A DNA stretch of 64,000 bases from Actinospica sp035493475 (GTDB lineage Bacteria; Actinomycetota; Actinomycetes; Streptomycetales; Catenulisporaceae), in contig DATJIF010000155.1 in the NCBI GenBank assembly GCA_035493475.1, positions 1-64,000 of the forward strand, read 5' to 3'. Every line of letters starts with the position of its first letter. Position 1 is the first letter of the stretch. The position numbers and the translations under genes are program-made. The notes under the pieces were generated by a model, which saw nothing but the letters and a program-made list of their open reading frames with translations, had not been told where the DNA came from and did not search any database. Shown piece after piece: positions 1 through 8,610 of the stretch.

Positions 1-155
1 GCGTCCGAGGAGTGGGGGCCGGATCAGGGAGCGGGTCGAGGGCCGAGTCTGGCAAGGCCGAGGAGGGAGCCACCCTGGGTTTGGGTGGCGACCGACGAGA
101 ACGCGGCCAGGCGAGAGCCATCGGCCCGCGAGCCCGGCCCCCACTCCTCGGACGC
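1..155. repeat. 22-bp perfect inverted repeat with internal hairpin
   Basis: Bases 1-22 are the exact reverse complement of bases 134-155, separated by 111 bp. Inside, 69-75 (GCCACCC) and 83-89 (GGGTGGC) form a second perfect 7-bp stem with a 7-nt loop. The repeat starts at the first base of the window, so the left arm may be longer and any target duplication is invisible. No convincing ORF lies in 1-253. It could be a small non-autonomous element, a terminator of an upstream gene or a structured RNA; the sequence does not decide. Confidence 0.5.
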
Positions 156-253
156 TCTAAACCCGTATGGCCGCGCCGGGTCGCCGGTGACGGGCCGTCA
201 GACCATGCTTGATGGACTTGCCACCGCCCCACAAGTTGGAGTGAGACCAAGCG

Positions 254-1000
254 ATGCGCGTGAACGCAGTGCGAACCCCGATCCTCGTCTTCGCGGCGCT
301 GACCGCGGTGTTCGTGCCCCTGATGACCTCGACGCACGCGGCGTTGGGTATCGGCGTGCGCGACTCCGCGTCGCCCTCCGCGTCCGGCTCCGACCAGGCG
401 TCCGACCCGGCCTCGCCCGAGCCCGGGCGGCCCGAACACCTCCAGCGGCGGCCGACGCCCGAGCCGACCCCGAAGCCGTCGCCGAGCCGCGTCCCGACGA
501 TCGCCCAGCAGGGCGCCTTCTACCGCTCCGTGCTCGACCTGCGCCCGGACCTCGGCGGCATCAGCGACCAGCAGTACTACTACATCGGCCGGGCCTTCTG
601 CACGAGCGCCGACCTCGGCGACGACGCGCTGGGCCAGGTCCAGCAGGCCTACGCGATGCCCGCCAACACGCTCGCCTACGACAGTTCGATGGCCGACATG
701 ATCCTGCAGACCGCGCCGATGGAGTTCGTGCAGGAGAACCAGGTCGCGTTCGGCTTCGACGGCAGCGACATCGACACCTCGACCCTCAACGCGTTCCGCA
801 AGAAGCTGTGCGTCGACCACCGGCTCTGGCGGCAGTACGCGCTGTTCGTGCGCCTGCAGCTGGAGACGCTCGGGCCCTGGCAGACCGACCCGTCGTACGC
901 CGGGGACCCGGGGCAGACCGCGCAGATGTGGAGTGACGACCTGTCGGCCTGGGAGTCCGCCCTCGGACCCTGGCTCCCGCAGCGGATGCAAACGTCCTGA
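254..1000 (+). CDS. secreted protein of unknown function
   Basis: 248 aa. The N-terminus has a charged start followed by a hydrophobic stretch (residues about 9-30) typical of a Sec signal peptide or membrane anchor. Residues 35-80 are a Pro/Ser/Glu-rich linker, and about 80-248 form a compact domain with many aromatic residues and two cysteines (C117 and C195 by rough count). A purine-rich GGAGTGAG lies upstream of the ATG. I do not recognise the family. It precedes the acyl-AMP ligase/polyketide synthase locus in the same orientation, with a 186-bp gap holding no obvious terminator, so a role at the cell envelope is possible but unproven. Confidence 0.75.
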   Translation: MRVNAVRTPILVFAALTAVFVPLMTSTHAALGIGVRDSASPSASGSDQASDPASPEPGRPEHLQRRPTPEPTPKPSPSRVPTIAQQGAFYRSVLDLRPDLGGISDQQYYYIGRAFCTSADLGDDALGQVQQAYAMPANTLAYDSSMADMILQTAPMEFVQENQVAFGFDGSDIDTSTLNAFRKKLCVDHRLWRQYALFVRLQLETLGPWQTDPSYAGDPGQTAQMWSDDLSAWESALGPWLPQRMQTS

Positions 1001-1186
1001 TCCGCCTCCCCGGACACCGCGTCAGCAGCTATTCGGGTGCGTACTTGACCCATTCGGATCTCCAGGGCGCGCGCCGGACTGCCGATATGACTTTTAGTTG
1101 AGAGGTGAAGCTGAAAATCACTCCCATTCGCCTCACGCTCTCAGTCGCCTGATCCCCGCCCCGTCCGCCTACCTCCTGGAGCCAGC

Positions 1187-2971
1187 ATGCAGCAGCACCG
1201 ATCCATGCCCGGCCCGGACCCCGCCCCCGGGCAGTCGCTGCCCGGGCTGCTGCGGGACCTGGCCGCGCGGCACGCGCACCAGCGCGCCTTCACGTTCGTG
1301 GACTACCCGGACCTGCGCTCCGACGGCCGGTCCCGCACGCTGACCTGGGGCCAGCTGCACGACCGGGCCCGGGTGGTGGCCTCGCAGGTGCGCGCGGTGG
1401 CCCGGCCCGGCGACCGCGCCGTGCTGCTGATGCCGCAGGGGCTCGACTACGTCGCCGCCTTCCTCGGCTGCCTGACCGCGGGCGTCGTCGCGGTGCCGCT
1501 GTTCCCGACCAACCAGCCCGGGCACTCGAACCGGGTCGCCGCGGTGCTCGAGGACTGCGAGCCCGCGTGCGCGCTGGTCACCGAGTCCAGCGCAGCCGCC
1601 GCGCGCGGCTACCTGGACGAGCAGGCGCGCGGCTACGAGCGGATGCCGCTGGTGAAGGTGGACGTCTCGCAGCCGCTGACCGGCGCCGAGACCGAGGCCG
1701 TGTGGCCCGACCCGGCGCCCGGCGACGTCGCGTACCTGCAGTACACCTCCGGCTCCACGCGCAGCCCGGCCGGTGTGATGATCACGCACGAGAACGTCGT
1801 GCGCAACGCCCGCCAGGTGCACGCCCGCTTCCCCGCCTCGACCGTCGTCAGCTGGCTGCCGCTGTTCCACGACATGGGCCTGGTGGTCAACATCTGCCTG
1901 CCGGTGGTGGGCGGATTCCCCTCGGTGCTGATGGACCCGGTCGCGTTCCTGGCCCGTCCGGAGCGCTGGCTGCGGCTGCTCGGCGCGCATCCGAACGTGT
2001 TCGCGGCCGCGCCGAACTTCGCCTACGACTACTGCGTCGCCAAGGTGCGTCCCGAGGCGGTCGCGGACCTGCGGCTCGACCAGGTGCACGGCCTCGGCAA
2101 CGGCGCCGAGCCCATCCAGCCGCGTACGCTGCGCGCCTTCGCCGCCGCGTTCGCGGGAACGGGACTGCGTCCTGAGATGCTCTGTCCCTCGTACGGCCTC
2201 GCGGAGGCGACGGTGTTCGTTGCCTCGGACGGCGCGACGTCCGCGCCGTACGAGCTCACCTGTGAACGTGCCGCGCTCGCCGAGGGGCGCATCGTTCCCG
2301 CGTCCGCCGACGCCGAGGACGGTTCCGTCACCACGCTCGTGGCGTGCGGCGCGCCGGTCGACCAGGAGATCCGGATCGTCGAGCCCGGCACCCGGCGCGT
2401 GCTGCCGGACGGCTCGGTCGGCGAGATCCTGGTGCGCGGCCAGAACGTGGGCCTCGGCTACTGGAAGCGCGCGGAGCAGTCCGCGGAGATCTTCGGCGCC
2501 GTGCTGCCCGGGACCGGCGACCAGCCCTGGCTGCGCACCGGCGACCTCGGCGCGGTGCACGACGGACGGCTGCTGGTCACCGGCCGCCTCAAGGATCTGC
2601 TGATCATCGACGGCCGCAACCACTACCCGCAGGACGTCGAGGAGACCGTGCACGCGGCCCTCGACGCGGACCGGCGCGAGCGCGCGGCCGTGTTCGCGGT
2701 GCCGGGGGACGAGGGTGAGGCGGTCGTCGCCGTCGCCGAGCGCCGCCGGGACCGGATGAAGAAGGAGGCCGTCGCCGCGGCGGCCGCCGACCTCGGGGCG
2801 TCCGTGGACCACATCGTGCGGGCGCGGGTCGCCGGCACGCACGGCCTGCGCCTGGACCGGCTCGTGCTCGTGCCGCCGGGAACCATCCCGCGCACGTCCA
2901 GCGGCAAGGTCTCGCGCAGCGCCTGCCGGGCCGCCTACCTGCGCGGCGAATACGCGGAGGGCCGCCGATGA
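1187..2971 (+). CDS. fatty acyl-AMP ligase (FadD32-type FAAL)
   Basis: 594 aa adenylate-forming enzyme. The P-loop-like motif YTSGSTRSPAG lies at about 186-196, TGDLG at 451-455 and GRLKDLLIIDGRNHYPQD at 466-483. The segment between the main N-domain motifs and the hinge (about 350-380) is expanded, as expected of the FAAL subgroup, which loads acyl-adenylates onto an acyl carrier protein instead of CoA. The stop overlaps the start of the polyketide synthase by 4 nt (ATGA), so the two are translationally coupled. By analogy with FadD32 and Pks13 it should activate a fatty acid and hand it to the N-terminal ACP of the next protein. The substrate chain length cannot be read from the sequence. 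Confidence 0.93.
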   Translation: MQQHRSMPGPDPAPGQSLPGLLRDLAARHAHQRAFTFVDYPDLRSDGRSRTLTWGQLHDRARVVASQVRAVARPGDRAVLLMPQGLDYVAAFLGCLTAGVVAVPLFPTNQPGHSNRVAAVLEDCEPACALVTESSAAAARGYLDEQARGYERMPLVKVDVSQPLTGAETEAVWPDPAPGDVAYLQYTSGSTRSPAGVMITHENVVRNARQVHARFPASTVVSWLPLFHDMGLVVNICLPVVGGFPSVLMDPVAFLARPERWLRLLGAHPNVFAAAPNFAYDYCVAKVRPEAVADLRLDQVHGLGNGAEPIQPRTLRAFAAAFAGTGLRPEMLCPSYGLAEATVFVASDGATSAPYELTCERAALAEGRIVPASADAEDGSVTTLVACGAPVDQEIRIVEPGTRRVLPDGSVGEILVRGQNVGLGYWKRAEQSAEIFGAVLPGTGDQPWLRTGDLGAVHDGRLLVTGRLKDLLIIDGRNHYPQDVEETVHAALDADRRERAAVFAVPGDEGEAVVAVAERRRDRMKKEAVAAAAADLGASVDHIVRARVAGTHGLRLDRLVLVPPGTIPRTSSGKVSRSACRAAYLRGEYAEGRR

Positions 2972-5900
2972 GCAACGTGGGCAGCGCCAACGGCTACGGC
3001 GTGCACGCGGACGCCGATTCCGCGGAACTCGACCTCGCGGTGCGCCGCCACGTCCTGACCCGCCTGCACGAGTGGCACGGCATCGACCCGACGTGGGTCA
3101 CCTCCGATCGCCCGCTCGCCGAACTCGGCCTCACCTCGCGTGACGCGGTCACCCTGGCCGCGGAGCTCAGCGAGCTGGCCGAGGTCGCGCTCCCGGCGAC
3201 CGTGCTGTGGGAGGCGCCGACGCTCGACCAGCTGGCGCAGCACATCTGCGCGCAGACGGCACACGAAGAGCCGGTGACCGAGAACTCCGGCCGGCCCGCC
3301 GAGCCCGAGGCCGACCGCGACGGCACCGCGATCGCCGTCGTCGGCCTCGGCTGCCGCATGCCCGGCGGAGTCGCGTCGGCCGAGGACTTCTGGCGGCTGC
3401 TCAGCGAGGGCGGCGACGCCGTCGGCACGGTGCCCGACGAGCGCTGGGCCGGGTTCGTCGCCGCCGACGACCCGACCGTGGACGAGGTCCGTCGGCACGG
3501 CGGATTCCTCGACGACATCGCGGGATTCGACGCGGAGTTCTTCGGCATCCCGCCGGTTGAGGCGGCCGCGATGGACCCGCAGCAGCGGCTGCTGCTGGAG
3601 GTCGCGCACGAGGCCCTGGACCACGCCGCGATCCCGGCCGCCGCGCTCGCCGGAAGCAGCACGGGCGTCTTCGTCGGCATCAGCGGCAACGAATACGTCC
3701 AGCTCACGACCGCCGACCTGGCCCGCGTCGACGCGTGGACCCCGTCCGGCGCCGCGCTCAGCATCGCCGCGAACCGGCTGTCGTACGTGCTGGACCTGCG
3801 CGGCCCGAGCATGGCCGTGGACACCGCGTGCTCCTCGTCGCTGGTCGCCGTGCACCACGCGGTGCGCAGCCTGCTGGCGGGGGAGTGCGACACCGCGCTT
3901 GCCGCCGGAGTCAACGCACTGCTGTCCCCGGCGGTCACGTTCGCGTTCCAGCGGGCCGGTGCGCTCGCGCCCGACGGCCGCTGCAAGGCCTTCGACGCCG
4001 GCGCGAACGGCATGGTCCGCGCGGAGGGCTGCGGCGTCATCGTGCTGCGTCGCCTCGCCGATGCGGAGCGGGCCGGAGACCGCGTGCTCGCCGTCATCCG
4101 CGGCACGGCCGTTAACTCGGACGGCCGATCGAACGGCCTCATTGCCCCGAATGCCGAGGCGCAGCGCGCCCTTCTCGCGCAGGTCTACGTCGAGGGCGGC
4201 CCGGTCCTGCCGAACGAACTCGACTACGTGGAGACGCACGGCACCGGCACGGCGCTCGGCGACCCGGTCGAGGCCGGCGCGCTGGGCGCGGTCCTCGGCA
4301 CCGGACGTGCCCCCGACCAGCCGCTGCTCATCGGTTCGGTGAAGACCAACCTCGGCCACCTCGAAGCCGCCGCGGGCATCGCAGGGCTCGCCAAGACCGT
4401 CCTCGCGCTGCACCACGGCCAAGTGCCGAAGCAGCTGCACTTTTCCGCGCCGAGCCCGCACATCGACTTCGACGCCAACGCGCTGCGCGTGGTCACCGAG
4501 GCCGAGCCGTGGCCCCGCTACTCGGGCACCGCGACCGCCGGAGTGTCGGCCTTCGGGTTCGGCGGCACGAACGCGCACGTCCTGGTGCAGGAGTACCGTC
4601 CGTCTGCGACGGCCCCCGAGAACTCCGCGGGCCACGTGGCGGAAGCCGAGCCGGAGCCCGCGCTGTTCATGCTCGACGCGCCGTCAGAAGACCGGCTGCG
4701 CGAGGAGGCCGCACGCCTCTCCGCGTGGCTCCGTTCCGAACCCGGCGCGCGCACGCGACCGGCCGACGTGGCGCACACGCTGCTCGGCCGTGTCGGCAAG
4801 GGCCATCAACAGGCCGCCGTCGTAGCCCGCACGAGTGAGCAGGCCGCTGACGCACTCACTCATCTGGCCGACGGAACACCGCATCCGGCCACGGTTCTCG
4901 GCACGCCCCGAACCGGCGCGGCGGGAGCGGTCTGGGTCTTCTCGGGCTACGGCTCGCAGTGGCCCGGCATGGCCCGGCGCCTTCTGGAGACCGAGCCCGC
5001 GTTCGCCGCCGCGATCGACCGCCTCGAACCGCTGATGCGCATGCACGGGGATATTTCGCTCCGCGCGCAGCTCGAACCCGATGCGCAGCTCGACAAGGCG
5101 CCGATCGTGCTCCCGGCGATCTTCGGCATCCAGGTCGCGCTCGCGGACCTCTGGCGTGCGCACGGCCTGCGGCCCGCCGCCGTCATCGGCCACTCGATGG
5201 GCGAGGTCGCGGCGGCGGTCGTCTCCGGCGCCATCGACGAGGAGACCGGCGTCCGGATCATATTCGAACGCTCCCGGCTGCTCGACGGCCTGTCCGGCGG
5301 CGCGATGGCAGTGGTCGACCGCACCCGCGAGCAGATCGAGGAGTACGCAAAGGACGCGCTGCCGAGCCTCTGCGTCGCCGTGCACTCCTCGCCGGAACAA
5401 TGCGTCGTGGCGGGGACGGCGCAGGACGTCGAGAAGCTCGTTGAACTCGTCACCCACGAAGGCGGCAACGCACGTTCGCTGCGCGCCGCCGCCGCGGGCC
5501 ACACTCCGCACGTGGATCCGCTGCTGGACCCGTTCGCGGACCGGCTCGGCGAGATCGCGCACAAGGTCCCGGACTGCCGCGTCTACTCGACGGTGCGCAC
5601 AGACCCGCGGGCCGAGGCGGTTTTCGACACCGAATACTGGGTCCGCAACCTGCGCGACTCGGTCCGCTTCCAGCAGGCGGTCACGGCCGCCGCCGAGGAC
5701 GGATTCCGCACGTTCGTCGAGGTCTCGCCGCATCCGACGCAGCTGTACCCGATCAACGAGACGCTGCGCGCGGCCGGGGCCGACGACGCGCTCGTGCTCC
5801 CGACGCTGCGCCGGGACACGGACGAGTCCGCCACCTTCCGGCTCTCCCTCGCGGCCCTGCTGATGCGGCAGGCGATCGACCCGGCCGCCGCGCGCAATGC

Positions 5901-7329
5901 CTTGCACTCGGGCGCACGCGTCATCGACCTGCCGACCGCGCGCTGGCGCCACCGCCGCTTCTGGGTCGACTTCGACCCCGCCGAGGCTCCGGCGCAACCG
6001 GCGCCGATTGTTCCGGTCATCGCAGCGGGCGGCGACGTCCGAGACCGGCTGCGCACGATCGTCGCGCAGGTTATGGGCTACTCGCCGCAGAGCATCGACG
6101 ACACGACGCCGTTGACCGATCTCGGCCTTGACTCGCTGCACGCCGTCCGCATCCTCGGCATGATCGAGCGCGAATTCGGCATCACGCTCCCGCCGAAGTC
6201 CGTCCTGCGCAGGGGCACGATCGCCGAGGTCGCCGAACTGCTCGCGCCCTCCGCCGACGAGCCCGCGCCGCAGAAGGGCGTGAAGCCGCGCGACGCGACC
6301 GAGCGGCTGATCGCGCTGGCGTGGACCGACGTCACGGGCGACACGGTGCCCGACGTGACCGCGCCGCTCGACGCCCTGACACGCGATCAGCACCTCGCGG
6401 CCGAGTTCGTGGGCGTGCTCGCCGAGCGGATCGGAGTGCCGCTGCCCCCGATAGACCACCTCGGCGGCACACCGAGCGTCGGCGCCATCGCGGACGTCGT
6501 CCGGCCGCTGCTGGAAATCCCCGTGGACGGCCCGGTCCGCGTCCTGCGCGCCGAGGGCACCCGGCCGCCGCTCTACCTGATCCACCCGGCCGGCGGCACG
6601 TCCGCCGTCTACCGCGGCCTCGTCGACCGGCTCGGCGCCGACCAGCCGTGCTTCGGCCTGGAGCGGCTGCCGGACTCGGAGTTCGCCGAGATCACCGAGG
6701 TGGCGGCCGAGCACGCGCGGATCATCCGGGAGCGGCAGCCGGAGGGTCCGTGGGCCGTCGGCGGCTGGTCGTTCGGCGGCGCCGTCGGCCAGGAGGTCGC
6801 GCGGCTGCTGTCCGAGCACGGCACCGTCAGCTCCCTGGTGCTCATCGACACCGTGCTGCCGCTGCCCGACCCCGGCCAGGACACGCGCAAGATGCTGGTC
6901 AAGCGGTACCGGGAGTTCGCGGCGTACATCGAGGAGGCGTACGGCAGCCCGCTGAACCTGCCGTACGAGCAGATGGAGACGCAGGACGACGCCGGGCAGA
7001 TCGCCACGGTCATCGAGGCGCTGCGCAACACGGCCGACCTGCCCGAGGCCGCGCTCGAGCATCAGCGTGACTCGTTCCTCGACCTGCGCAGCGGCGAACG
7101 GCACACGCCGCGCCCGTACGCGGGCCGCACGTTCCTGTACCGGGCCAGTGAGATCGCGCCGCACACGGTCCGGGACGCGCGGTACGAGCGGACGGACCCG
7201 ACGCTCGGCTGGGACGAGTTCTGCCCGGACCTGACGGTCCGTCCGCTGCCCGGGCACCACCTCTGCCTGCTCGACCCGCCCGTGGTGGACGTGCTCGCCC
7301 GCCTGCTCGACGCCGACCTACGCGGCTGA
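2968..7329 (+). CDS. Pks13-like polyketide synthase (ACP-KS-AT-ACP-TE)
   Basis: 1453 aa. An N-terminal ACP (about 20-95) has the attachment serine in ELGLTSRDA (S57). The ketosynthase (about 118-545) has Cys288 in DTACSSS, His424 in ETHGTGT and His464 in NLGHLEA. The acyltransferase (about 650-950) has Ser743 in GHSMGE. A second ACP (about 1025-1095) carries LGLDSL with S1056, and a C-terminal thioesterase (about 1195-1445) has GWSFGG with Ser1268. There is no KR, DH, ER or MT. This is the order of mycobacterial Pks13, which condenses an acyl chain from the FAAL with a carboxyacyl-CoA to give an alpha-alkyl beta-keto ester. Residues about 1108-1185 look like another carrier fold without the DSL serine. 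The protein is shorter than Pks13 (about 1730 aa). Confidence 0.93.
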   Translation: MSNVGSANGYGVHADADSAELDLAVRRHVLTRLHEWHGIDPTWVTSDRPLAELGLTSRDAVTLAAELSELAEVALPATVLWEAPTLDQLAQHICAQTAHEEPVTENSGRPAEPEADRDGTAIAVVGLGCRMPGGVASAEDFWRLLSEGGDAVGTVPDERWAGFVAADDPTVDEVRRHGGFLDDIAGFDAEFFGIPPVEAAAMDPQQRLLLEVAHEALDHAAIPAAALAGSSTGVFVGISGNEYVQLTTADLARVDAWTPSGAALSIAANRLSYVLDLRGPSMAVDTACSSSLVAVHHAVRSLLAGECDTALAAGVNALLSPAVTFAFQRAGALAPDGRCKAFDAGANGMVRAEGCGVIVLRRLADAERAGDRVLAVIRGTAVNSDGRSNGLIAPNAEAQRALLAQVYVEGGPVLPNELDYVETHGTGTALGDPVEAGALGAVLGTGRAPDQPLLIGSVKTNLGHLEAAAGIAGLAKTVLALHHGQVPKQLHFSAPSPHIDFDANALRVVTEAEPWPRYSGTATAGVSAFGFGGTNAHVLVQEYRPSATAPENSAGHVAEAEPEPALFMLDAPSEDRLREEAARLSAWLRSEPGARTRPADVAHTLLGRVGKGHQQAAVVARTSEQAADALTHLADGTPHPATVLGTPRTGAAGAVWVFSGYGSQWPGMARRLLETEPAFAAAIDRLEPLMRMHGDISLRAQLEPDAQLDKAPIVLPAIFGIQVALADLWRAHGLRPAAVIGHSMGEVAAAVVSGAIDEETGVRIIFERSRLLDGLSGGAMAVVDRTREQIEEYAKDALPSLCVAVHSSPEQCVVAGTAQDVEKLVELVTHEGGNARSLRAAAAGHTPHVDPLLDPFADRLGEIAHKVPDCRVYSTVRTDPRAEAVFDTEYWVRNLRDSVRFQQAVTAAAEDGFRTFVEVSPHPTQLYPINETLRAAGADDALVLPTLRRDTDESATFRLSLAALLMRQAIDPAAARNALHSGARVIDLPTARWRHRRFWVDFDPAEAPAQPAPIVPVIAAGGDVRDRLRTIVAQVMGYSPQSIDDTTPLTDLGLDSLHAVRILGMIEREFGITLPPKSVLRRGTIAEVAELLAPSADEPAPQKGVKPRDATERLIALAWTDVTGDTVPDVTAPLDALTRDQHLAAEFVGVLAERIGVPLPPIDHLGGTPSVGAIADVVRPLLEIPVDGPVRVLRAEGTRPPLYLIHPAGGTSAVYRGLVDRLGADQPCFGLERLPDSEFAEITEVAAEHARIIRERQPEGPWAVGGWSFGGAVGQEVARLLSEHGTVSSLVLIDTVLPLPDPGQDTRKMLVKRYREFAAYIEEAYGSPLNLPYEQMETQDDAGQIATVIEALRNTADLPEAALEHQRDSFLDLRSGERHTPRPYAGRTFLYRASEIAPHTVRDARYERTDPTLGWDEFCPDLTVRPLPGHHLCLLDPPVVDVLARLLDADLRG

Positions 7330-7360
7330 TTCCAACCTCGGAGAAAGAAGACCCGCAGCC

Positions 7361-8569
7361 ATGTCCGTGTACAAGCGCCCCGTCTGGGCCCTGACCTCGG
7401 TCCTCACGCTGTCCCTGACGGCATGGCTGTCCGTCACCGCCACGGTGGGCGCGGGATCCGCCGACGCCAGCCCGGCGTCGGCGGCCGCGCCCCCCGCGTC
7501 CGTATCCGCCTCCGCCTCCGCGCAACCCGCCTCGGCCCCTGGCGCGAGTCCGAGCCCGAGCGCCACCGCGAGCCCGTCGCAGTCCGCGTCCGCCGCAGCC
7601 CCGCCCCCGGTCGCCGCCGCGCCGCCGACCCCCACTCCGTCGCCGACCGCGACGACTCCCGCGCCGATCCCCGTCACCCCGCCCACCGGCACCGCCGACG
7701 ACGGCGCGTACGTCCAGTCCGAGACGTGGCTCGACTCGCGGATGGCCGATCTCAAGGTCGGCTCGCTCTCGGTCGGCGCCCTCGTCCCGGTGCGGATCAT
7801 CGTTCCCGCGAGCTGGAGCGCCGACTCGGACGGCGAGACGTGGCCGGTGCTCTACCTGCTGCACGGCGCGCACGACAACTACACCGCCTGGACCCGCGAG
7901 ACCGACATCGAGTCCTTCGTCGCCGACAAGGACGTCATCGTCGTCATGCCCGAGGACGGGCCCACCGGCATCCCGACCCGCTGGTGGAACGGCGGCAAGC
8001 AGAAGCCCGACTACGAGACCTTCGACGCCGTCGAGCTGATGCAGATCCTGCAGCGCGACTTCAACGCGGGCAGCACGCGCGCGGTCGCGGGCGTGTCCAC
8101 CGGCGGCTACGGCGCGATCATGATGGCCGCGCACTACCCGCAGACCTTCGTCGCCGCCGCCTCGTACAGCGGCGTGCTCAACACGACCTATCCCGGGATG
8201 CCCGCCGTGATGCGCGCGATCGTCGCCCGGGAGAGCATCCAGCCCGACGCGCTGTGGGGCGACCCGCTGCACAACGTCCAGCTCTGGAACGACGACAACC
8301 CCTACGCGCAGGCCACGAACCTGCGCTGGACCTCGCTGTTCCTGTCCTGCGGCGACGGCAAGGGCACGACCCGGGACGCGCAGCTCGGCCAGACGCTCGA
8401 GCAGGCGATCCAGCCGCAGAACGTGGCGTTCGCCAACCGGCTCGGCGTGCTCGGCATCCCGGTGCAGAGCGACTTCTACAGCGGCGGCGTGCACAACTGG
8501 TCGTCCTGGAAGGGCGCGTTCGCCACCTCCTGGCCGATGCTCGCCGCCAGCCTCGGCCTGCCCGCCTGA
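7361..8569 (+). CDS. secreted antigen-85/mycolyltransferase-like esterase
   Basis: 402 aa. A signal peptide (about 1-36) is followed by a long Ala/Pro/Ser linker (37-110) and an alpha/beta-hydrolase domain of the esterase-D/Ag85 type. VLYLLHGAHDNYTAW (from about 163) is the oxyanion region, AGVSTGGYG holds the nucleophile Ser246, and HNWSSW (His377-378 region) matches the HSWxxW motif of Ag85 enzymes. It begins 31 bp after the synthase with a GAGAAAG ribosome site, so it belongs to the same operon. In mycobacteria such enzymes move mycolyl chains from trehalose to arabinogalactan or trehalose outside the membrane. Here it is the likely extracytoplasmic acyltransferase or esterase for the synthase product; the acceptor is unknown. 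Confidence 0.85.
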   Translation: MSVYKRPVWALTSVLTLSLTAWLSVTATVGAGSADASPASAAAPPASVSASASAQPASAPGASPSPSATASPSQSASAAAPPPVAAAPPTPTPSPTATTPAPIPVTPPTGTADDGAYVQSETWLDSRMADLKVGSLSVGALVPVRIIVPASWSADSDGETWPVLYLLHGAHDNYTAWTRETDIESFVADKDVIVVMPEDGPTGIPTRWWNGGKQKPDYETFDAVELMQILQRDFNAGSTRAVAGVSTGGYGAIMMAAHYPQTFVAAASYSGVLNTTYPGMPAVMRAIVARESIQPDALWGDPLHNVQLWNDDNPYAQATNLRWTSLFLSCGDGKGTTRDAQLGQTLEQAIQPQNVAFANRLGVLGIPVQSDFYSGGVHNWSSWKGAFATSWPMLAASLGLPA

Positions 8570-8610
8570 CGACCATCCCCGTCCCGACACACTCCGAGGA
8601 GAACCGGTAG

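Noticed and set aside
4684..7260. 858-residue minus-strand ORF antisense to the polyketide synthase
   Set aside because: It has no recognisable domain, a composition rich in Arg/Asp/Val/Gly typical of antisense high-GC sequence, and lies wholly under a gene with clear motifs.
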